DNA of 8,208 bases from Bacillota bacterium (GTDB lineage: Bacteria > Bacillota > Bacilli > Bacillales_B > DSM-18226): NCBI GenBank assembly GCA_021821235.1, contig JAKACS010000118.1, forward strand, positions 1 through 8,208, read 5' to 3'. Under the pieces are notes generated by a model. It ran no database searches. It saw nothing but the letters and a program-made list of their open reading frames with translations, and had not been told where the DNA came from. This document shows, one piece after another, positions 1-5,574 of the stretch; the first letter of the stretch is position 1, and each line of letters starts with the position of its first letter. The position numbers and the translations under genes are program-made.

Positions 1-3000
1 GTGGCACCAGACCTTGAAAACAGTGATGTTGCAACGTTCTCTTACTCTGTTTTACAGCAAAAGACAATTGCCGAAGTAAGAGGAATGAACACTGATGAGC
101 ATGCTCTTACCACTGGTATTGTTACAACGGTACAAGGAAAAAATATTTTCATCCAAGACGAGACTGCTGGGATTGTATTATATGGATCTCTTAATGTCCA
201 GCCTGGTGATGAAGTAGAAGCTTCAGGGCAGTTATCAGAATATAACAGTCTTTTAGAGCTGAAAGTAACTGCTGAGGATGTAAAAGTTCTGGGCCAAAAA
301 GAAATTCCAGCTGCGAAAGAAGTAACTGCAGCAGAATTGTCCGAGCAATATGAAGGCATGCTTGTAAAAGTAGGCAAATCAGTAGCCAAGAGCTACTCTG
401 GCGGTAATTATACACTTGAAGACGCAAACGGGGACTCTTATCAGGTCCGGCCGGAAGTACAAGAGTGGATAGAACTTGAAACATCTTATGATTCCATTAC
501 AGGGGTTCTTGGTTCCTATCGAGATGTGTACCAGCTTATGCCTCGTTCACAGGCCGATATCTTCCTTGATCCAAGCTTTGTCCGTCCAGTAGTTGCTGCG
601 CCGGGTGCAGGCTTTGTCAACGCAGGGGATGAAGTAACGCTAACTTCTGAAACGCAAGGCGCAACCGTTTACTATACAACCGATGGCAGTGAACCAACCA
701 CAGGCAGTACGGTGTACAGTGAGCCAATCGTAATTAATGGCGATACTACGATCAAAGCGTTTGCTGTAAAAGATGGTCTAACAAGCAGCAACGTGTACAC
801 ATATGATTACCTCATTCAAAAAGAAGTGGTCCGTATCCACGATATCCAAGGTGCAGGCCATTACTCGAAATATGAAGGTTTCAATGTAAATGATGTAGAA
901 GGGGTTGTAACCCACGTTGTCGACAGCAGGAACTTCTATATGCAAGATTTACAAGGTGACGGAGACGACAAAACAGCTGAAGGGATCCTTGTATATAAAT
1001 ACAATCATGGATTAGCTCCTGGTGATGTCGTAAAGGTGTCCGGTGAGGTAAAAGAGTATCATGTAGAAGGCTATTCTGATAAGGCGGAAGTTGATCTCCC
1101 GTCAACTGAAATAAGTGCTTCAGCGATTACAAAAGTAAGAAGTGGTGAATCCCTGCCTGATCCCGTGGTAATTGGGGTGGACCGTACAGCTCCAACGGAA
1201 GTCATTGACAATGATGGTTTGGATACATTCGACCCTGAAGAAGATGCGATTGATTTCTATGAAAGTTTAGAAGGCATGCTTGTACAGGTTGATGATGCAA
1301 AAGTCGTTTCACCACAAAAGTACGGCGAAGTTGTCGTAATCCCTGGAACAATGGAAGCAAACACTCCAGCAGGTGGAATGCGTATATCTGAAGGAGACTT
1401 CAACCCTGAACGAATTACAGTCGATATGAACGATGAAAGCTTCATTGCAAAAATGGGCGATCAGTTCAATGGTTCCATTACAGGCGTCATGGGCTATGGC
1501 TATAGCAACTATAAAGTTTTAACGAAAAACCTTCCTCCTTTAGTAGAAGGTTCGAACGAACGAGAAACCACCTCAATTATGCCGACAGCAGACAAATTGA
1601 CGGTCGCTTCTTACAATGTTGAAAATTTCTCGCCAAAGGTGGACGCCGCAAAAATTGCAACGCTTGCTGAAGCAATCGTAACAAATTTGAAACAGCCAGA
1701 TATCGTTGGTCTGACCGAGGTACAGGACAATGATGGACCAACAGACAGCGGAACAACAAACGCAGATGAAAGTGCAAAAGCATTGATTGACAAAATCAAG
1801 GAACTTGGCGGACCAACTTATACGTATACTGATATCGCGCCAGTAGATAAGACTGACGGCGGCCAGCCAGGAGGGAATATCCGTGTAGGATTCCTTTACA
1901 ATGAAGCACGCGTTCAATTAATGGAAGCGCCAAAAGGAACTGCCACTCAGGCAGTCAAATTTGAGAATGGAAACCTGACATTGAATCCAGGACGAATTGA
2001 TCCAACAAACCCTGCATTCGAAGACAGCCGCAAATCTCTTGCAGCTCAATTCAATTTCCAGGGTGAGAGCGTGATTGTTGTAGCGAACCACTTCAACTCT
2101 AAAGGTGGAGACCAACCATTATTCGGCAAGAACCAGCCGCCAGTTTTAAAGAGTGAAGTACAGCGCATGGAAATTGCAAAAATCGTTAATGGTTTTGTGA
2201 AGGATGTAAAAGCCGAGGATCCAAATGCGAATGTCATCCTATTAGGGGATTTCAATGATTTTGAATTCTCCAATCCTTTGGAAACTCTAAAAGGCAATGA
2301 TCTGGTGAATATGGTGGAAAAAGTGCCTTCTGATCAAAGGTATTCATACTCATACCAAGGGAATGCACAAGTACTTGACCATATTCTTGTAACAAAGAAT
2401 TTGGAAGCTTCAACAACAGTTAATATAGTTCATATCAACTCTGGATTCATGGAAGAACATGGACGCGGTAGTGACCATGATCCGCTTCTGATCCAAACCG
2501 CTTTAAAGTCACCAGAAGTTTATAACAAAGTCTATAATCTGACTGATTATAAAACAAAGAAATTAGTAGTAGGTAGAATAAACAGTCTTATCAATGTTGA
2601 CAGCTCATCCGTAATCAGTGAAGGTATCTGGCTGAAAAAAACAGCAACAGTTACAGGGGAGGGACTTGAAAACACGAAAGTGGTAATCAGCCCTGCCCAA
2701 CAAGATACAGTAATTGATCTAAGTGGTGCAGCGATCAAAGAAGTAGTAATTGACAATGCCAAGGTAAAAGAAATCAAAGGTGCAGAAAATGTAGTGAAGT
2801 GGACTGTTGCTGAAGGTGTCGACACGTCTGCTATCAAATTCATGGATACAACGGGGAATGAAATTCCTTTCCCGCTGCTCCTTGAAGAAGACCAGACTCC
2901 TGAAACAAACAGTTACTACGAAGCGGCATATGGAAAAACGGGAGCAGACTTAAAGTCTGCTCTTAATAACATCATCAAGGTTCAAGAAAAGCTGACCTAT

Positions 3001-3597
3001 GACCAAGTATGGGAAGCGTTGAAGGAAACGGATGAAGATCTAAATAATAAAGACAATGTCATCCTGCTATACACTGGACGCTCTCAGGAAAAGTCTACCA
3101 ATGGCGGCAATGCGGATGACTGGAACCGGGAACACGTCTGGGCTAAATCACATGGGGACTTCGGAACATCCATTGGTCCTGGAACAGATATTCATCATCT
3201 AAGACCGACGGATGCTTCCGTAAACAGCAGCCGCGGCAATATAGACTTCGACAATGGCGGCTCACTCCATAATGAATGTACCGAATGCCGCTATGACGGA
3301 GATTCATGGGAACCGCCTAGCCGGGTGAAAGGTGATATTGCCCGCATGCTGTTTTATATGGCCGTACGGTACGAAGGCAACGGCGAACTGGACCTGGAAC
3401 TTTCCGACACAGTCAATACCTCTCCAGCACCACTACACGGCAAACTCACAACCTTGTTGGAGTGGCACAAACAAGACCCAGTAGATGAATTCGAAAAACG
3501 CCGCAACGAAACCATTTACCAAAACTGGCAAAAAAACCGCAACCCATTCATCGACCATCCAGAATGGGCAGAACTTATTTGGAAAACAGCGAACTAA
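1..3597 (+). CDS. Secreted multidomain nuclease, OB-folds + EEP + endonuclease I (5'-partial)
   Basis: Probable extracellular nuclease that hydrolyses DNA and/or RNA phosphodiester bonds. The frame is open at the left edge and the first visible residues are not a signal peptide, so the GTG at position 1 is probably an internal Val codon. Numbering from it, visible domains are: OB-fold unit (about 18-190), chitobiase/hexosaminidase C-terminal-type domain (about 198-270, with YYTTDGSEPT), second OB-fold unit (about 278-512), EEP nuclease (about 531-835) and endonuclease I (about 970-1190). EEP landmarks are SYNVENF (N539), LTEVQD (E573), NHFNSKGG (N696, H697), LLGDFNDF (D750, N752) and GSDHDPLL (D825, H826). 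Endonuclease I landmarks are NREHVWAKSHG (E1044, H1045), DIHHLRPTDASVNSSRGN (N1075) and SWEPPSRVKGDIARM. Both catalytic centres look intact. There is no LPXTG or SLH anchor and the protein ends just after the nuclease fold, so release to the medium is likely unless the missing N-terminus anchors it. The stop is followed at once by a terminator. Domain calls are firm; substrate preference is inferred. Confidence 0.9.
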   Translation: MAPDLENSDVATFSYSVLQQKTIAEVRGMNTDEHALTTGIVTTVQGKNIFIQDETAGIVLYGSLNVQPGDEVEASGQLSEYNSLLELKVTAEDVKVLGQKEIPAAKEVTAAELSEQYEGMLVKVGKSVAKSYSGGNYTLEDANGDSYQVRPEVQEWIELETSYDSITGVLGSYRDVYQLMPRSQADIFLDPSFVRPVVAAPGAGFVNAGDEVTLTSETQGATVYYTTDGSEPTTGSTVYSEPIVINGDTTIKAFAVKDGLTSSNVYTYDYLIQKEVVRIHDIQGAGHYSKYEGFNVNDVEGVVTHVVDSRNFYMQDLQGDGDDKTAEGILVYKYNHGLAPGDVVKVSGEVKEYHVEGYSDKAEVDLPSTEISASAITKVRSGESLPDPVVIGVDRTAPTEVIDNDGLDTFDPEEDAIDFYESLEGMLVQVDDAKVVSPQKYGEVVVIPGTMEANTPAGGMRISEGDFNPERITVDMNDESFIAKMGDQFNGSITGVMGYGYSNYKVLTKNLPPLVEGSNERETTSIMPTADKLTVASYNVENFSPKVDAAKIATLAEAIVTNLKQPDIVGLTEVQDNDGPTDSGTTNADESAKALIDKIKELGGPTYTYTDIAPVDKTDGGQPGGNIRVGFLYNEARVQLMEAPKGTATQAVKFENGNLTLNPGRIDPTNPAFEDSRKSLAAQFNFQGESVIVVANHFNSKGGDQPLFGKNQPPVLKSEVQRMEIAKIVNGFVKDVKAEDPNANVILLGDFNDFEFSNPLETLKGNDLVNMVEKVPSDQRYSYSYQGNAQVLDHILVTKNLEASTTVNIVHINSGFMEEHGRGSDHDPLLIQTALKSPEVYNKVYNLTDYKTKKLVVGRINSLINVDSSSVISEGIWLKKTATVTGEGLENTKVVISPAQQDTVIDLSGAAIKEVVIDNAKVKEIKGAENVVKWTVAEGVDTSAIKFMDTTGNEIPFPLLLEEDQTPETNSYYEAAYGKTGADLKSALNNIIKVQEKLTYDQVWEALKETDEDLNNKDNVILLYTGRSQEKSTNGGNADDWNREHVWAKSHGDFGTSIGPGTDIHHLRPTDASVNSSRGNIDFDNGGSLHNECTECRYDGDSWEPPSRVKGDIARMLFYMAVRYEGNGELDLELSDTVNTSPAPLHGKLTTLLEWHKQDPVDEFEKRRNETIYQNWQKNRNPFIDHPEWAELIWKTAN

Positions 3598-3601
3598 AGA
3601 G

Positions 3602-3633
3602 AGCACCTCCCCCATAAAAGGGGAGGTGCTTTT
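3602..3633 (+). terminator. Rho-independent terminator of the nuclease gene
   Basis: A perfect 11-bp stem (3602-3612 AGCACCTCCCC with 3620-3630 GGGGAGGTGCT) closes a 7-nt loop and ends in a short T run (3630-3633). It starts 5 nt after the nuclease stop codon. The opposite strand has only an interrupted T tract after the stem, so it should work mainly for the + strand. Confidence 0.88.
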
Positions 3634-3722
3634 AGTCTACAAAAAGCTCTTCCTGAAAAAAAGTTCAGCAAAAAAATCTAATGAAATGCTAATTTCTAGT
3701 TTGTTTACAATGAGGGGAACTG

Positions 3723-3752
3723 TTCACTCATCTGCCTATTGGCTGCTATAAC
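3723..3752 (+). promoter_or_regulatory. Candidate extended -10 sigma-A promoter for the SLH/transglycosylase gene
   Basis: The -10 hexamer TATAAC (3747-3752) matches 5 of 6 consensus bases and is preceded by TG at 3744-3745, the extended -10 signature. An 18-nt spacer separates it from a weak -35, TTCACT (3723-3728, 4 of 6). Transcription would begin near 3759, giving a leader of about 135 nt. It is the best promoter match I found in the 3634-3894 gap, but it is a pattern match only. Confidence 0.4.
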
Positions 3753-3810
3753 GTTTTGCATATTCGTCATCCTCTTGCTTCATAAGGTTTTGGAGGGAAA
3801 GGCTTTTCAC
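3736..3810 (-). CDS. Candidate small ORF, 24 codons, function unknown
   Basis: A short reading frame on the minus strand starts with GTG (3808-3810) and ends at TAG (3736-3738). The product begins MKSLSLQNLM and continues KQEDDEYAKRY; it is hydrophilic, with no membrane segment. A purine-rich GGGGAG (complement of 3819-3824) lies 8 nt upstream of the GTG, a reasonable Shine-Dalgarno distance; an internal ATG (3781-3783) has none. I do not recognise a family. A 24-codon frame is easily produced by chance, no convincing minus-strand promoter is visible, and it overlaps the proposed promoter of the next + strand gene. It is listed because the start context and acidic/basic composition look more gene-like than random. 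Confidence 0.18.
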   Translation of the reverse strand: MKSLSLQNLMKQEDDEYAKRYSSQ

Positions 3811-3829
3811 CCCTTCCACTCCCCTTCCA
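3810..3829. repeat. Short tandem CCCCTTCCA repeat
   Basis: The 9-mer CCCCTTCCA occurs at 3810-3818 and again at 3821-3829, a period of 11 nt, in the leader of the downstream gene. Part of it (3812-3822) can pair imperfectly with 3792-3802 (9 of 11 positions) around a 9-nt loop. It has no recognised function. Confidence 0.35.
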
Positions 3830-3879
3830 ATTTTAGTAGAATGATAGATGAATTAAGTTAAATATATAGAAATTCAAAC

Positions 3880-3887
3880 AGGAGGGG
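3880..3887 (+). promoter_or_regulatory. Ribosome binding site of the SLH/transglycosylase gene
   Basis: AGGAGGGG lies 7 nt upstream of the ATG at 3895. It is a strong match to the Bacillus anti-Shine-Dalgarno and fixes the start codon, which also opens directly into a signal peptide. Confidence 0.85.
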
Positions 3888-3894
3888 AGAAGCA

Positions 3895-5358
3895 ATGTCG
3901 ATCTATCAGTCTATTTTTAAAAAGCTTTTGGCAGCTGGCACTGCCGCTGTAGTAATGGGGAGTTTAGCTGCTCCAACTCTGATTGAAGCGGCTGTGCCGT
4001 TTGATGATGTACCAGAAAAATATCTATCAGCGGTTGAATATCTTAACACGAATGGGATTGTAAAAGGAACAGGAACACTCTATGGCACGAATGATAGTAT
4101 GACACGAGGTACAACAGCGATAATGATTAGCAGAGCTCTTGGATTAGAAAATCAATCTGCTCCAGATGCAGGCTTTCCAGATGTGGGTGGTCAATATACC
4201 AATGCGGTGAATAATCTATCTTACCGAGGAATAATAAGCGGATCCGGCGGTCAATTTTTAACTAATCAAACATTAACGAGAGGAGCGATGGCTAAGATTC
4301 TAGTAAATGCTTATAACATTCCAATGGGTGTAAAAGATTCTCCTTTTGACGATGCAGTGGGAGCATTTGCTGACTATATTGATGCTATTTATGCTGCTGG
4401 TATCACCAATGGCGTGACCGCTGATCGTTTCGGATCTGAAAAGGAAATTAAACGTGGAGATTTCGCAACACTACTGTTCAAGACGATTAATCGATTTGGA
4501 GCAGGCTGTGATTATGATCCGAACTCAACAGATAATCCAGATTCACAGACAATTAATTGTCTGATTACAGAAATTGCGAGACAATCAAATGTTCCACCGG
4601 AGATCGTTAAGGCAGTAGCCGAGAAGGAAAGTGATTGGAAGCAATTTTCGAATGGGAAACCTTTTATGAATACAGATGGTGATGGGGGCATTGGATTAAT
4701 GCAAATCACCAATACTGCTGACTATAATCCCGATGAAATAGGGTACAATGTAAAGGCCAATATCGAAGCGGGTGTCGATTTCTTGACAGAAGCCTTTTAT
4801 AATCGCAACGATCTGCCTAAAATCAACAACCACGATCCAAAGATGCTTGAAAGTTGGTATTTTGCAGTGATGGCCTATAATGGCATTGTACCTAAGAACA
4901 GTCCTATAGTACAGGCAACGGGAGAAAGAAATACGGAAGCTTACCAAGAATTGGTGTTTGGCATTTTGGATAAGGGGAATCTCTATGTAGGGGATCCTCA
5001 ACTGGAAACCAATATTGATAAGCTGAATATGAAAAAGGAAGACTTCCAGTACGATCCTAATTCAGGAAAATCAATTACCTTCCTTAAAGATTCTTATCAG
5101 TTGAATGTAGCGGACCTTACTGCTTCTAAGCAATTATTCAAAGTAGGGGATGTTGTGACATACCATTCTAATCGCCTGCGTGCGATTCCATCAACGAATG
5201 GATCTATAATTACCATTTCTATAGGTTCGAGGGTGAAAATTATCGGGGAACCAATGTCTGACCAAAACCAAAACTCAGTAAATCATTATGTATGGTATCT
5301 TGCGGAGGACATCAACACCAAAAAAATTGGTTACATTGCCTCCCCATATATCGAATAA
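3895..5358 (+). CDS. SLH-domain cell-wall protein with lytic transglycosylase-like and SH3-like domains
   Basis: Complete 487-residue exported protein, probably a wall-bound peptidoglycan-cleaving enzyme. Residues 1-33 form a signal peptide: Lys-Lys at 9-10, a hydrophobic core, and a likely signal peptidase I site near LIEAA. Three SLH repeats follow (about 36-84, 94-140, 151-200), a module known to bind pyruvylated secondary cell wall polymer. Residues about 218-360 resemble the SLT/goose-lysozyme fold: AVAEKESDW contains the expected catalytic Glu (E245), followed by GGIGLMQIT (264-272), NIEAGVDFL (289-297) and MAYNG (326-330), all typical of transglycosylases that cut the MurNAc-GlcNAc bond. 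Residues about 410-487 look like a bacterial SH3 domain (VGDVVTYHS, RAIPS, WYLAED, IGYIASPYI). The only two cysteines, C205 and C222, lie just before the catalytic Glu. It has its own promoter candidate, faces the pullulanase gene convergently and shares a terminator with it. Enzyme class is inferred from motifs; a true lysozyme activity is possible. Confidence 0.88.
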   Translation: MSIYQSIFKKLLAAGTAAVVMGSLAAPTLIEAAVPFDDVPEKYLSAVEYLNTNGIVKGTGTLYGTNDSMTRGTTAIMISRALGLENQSAPDAGFPDVGGQYTNAVNNLSYRGIISGSGGQFLTNQTLTRGAMAKILVNAYNIPMGVKDSPFDDAVGAFADYIDAIYAAGITNGVTADRFGSEKEIKRGDFATLLFKTINRFGAGCDYDPNSTDNPDSQTINCLITEIARQSNVPPEIVKAVAEKESDWKQFSNGKPFMNTDGDGGIGLMQITNTADYNPDEIGYNVKANIEAGVDFLTEAFYNRNDLPKINNHDPKMLESWYFAVMAYNGIVPKNSPIVQATGERNTEAYQELVFGILDKGNLYVGDPQLETNIDKLNMKKEDFQYDPNSGKSITFLKDSYQLNVADLTASKQLFKVGDVVTYHSNRLRAIPSTNGSIITISIGSRVKIIGEPMSDQNQNSVNHYVWYLAEDINTKKIGYIASPYIE

Positions 5359-5437
5359 AAAATCTTTTCGTAAAAATGGCATTTGCACTCGAAAATATGC
5401 GGGATGAACACTTTGCTTGAAAAACTTGTGGAAACTG

Positions 5438-5488
5438 AAAAAGCGCCTGGTACCTACCGATAATTGGTAGGATCCAAGCGCTTTTTTT
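5438..5488. terminator. Bidirectional terminator between convergent genes
   Basis: AAAAAGCGC (5438-5446) pairs with GCGCTTTTT (5478-5486), and the stem continues inward with TGG/CCA and CCTACC (5453-5458)/GGTAGG (5466-5471) around a 7-nt loop, broken by one mismatch and one 2x2 internal loop. A T7 run follows on the + strand (5482-5488) and a T5 run on the minus strand (complement of 5438-5442). It sits 79 nt past the SLH/transglycosylase stop and 86 nt past the pullulanase stop, so it can end both transcripts. Confidence 0.88.
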
Positions 5489-5521
5489 AGCAGAACAGGA
5501 AAGTATGTTAAATTGAGTCGA

Positions 5522-5550
5522 TTGTCTAGTGTCACCTCTACTTGTCTAGT
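5522..5550. repeat. Direct repeat TTGTCTAGT x2
   Basis: TTGTCTAGT occurs at 5522-5530 and 5542-5550, exactly 20 nt apart, in the 3' untranslated stretch of the pullulanase gene before the shared terminator. The flanks (AGTGTCACC and ACCGTGTCC) resemble pieces of short intergenic repeats seen in Bacillaceae, but that link is only an impression. The rest of 5359-5574 holds the terminator and nothing else I can support. Confidence 0.4.
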
Positions 5551-5574
5551 CTGAACCGTGTCCTATAGCTTTTC

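Noticed and set aside
1..3. GTG at the first base as the start codon of the nuclease gene
   Set aside because: No upstream sequence is available to show a ribosome binding site, the first residues are not a signal peptide, and the protein begins just before an OB-fold. It is more likely an internal Val codon of a longer gene.
3485..3751. 88-codon + strand frame overlapping the nuclease 3' end
   Set aside because: It lies in another frame of the nuclease coding region, runs through the terminator hairpin, and has low-complexity Lys/Ser/Thr-rich translation.
3792..3822. Hairpin in the leader as a riboswitch or attenuator
   Set aside because: Only 9 of 11 positions pair, there is no T tract, and no known riboswitch core is visible.
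3863..3868. TATATA as a -10 element close to the SLH/transglycosylase start
   Set aside because: No acceptable -35 lies 16-18 nt upstream, and the sequence is simply part of an AT-rich stretch before the ribosome binding site.
5404..5463. 19-codon + strand frame (begins MNTLLEKLVE) after the transglycosylase gene
   Set aside because: Its upstream sequence has no convincing ribosome binding site, and its end runs into the loop of the terminator hairpin. It is too short to support.
5275..5535. 86-codon minus-strand frame across the convergent gap
   Set aside because: It crosses the terminator and runs into the 3' end of the SLH/transglycosylase gene, with no ribosome binding site and no recognisable domain.
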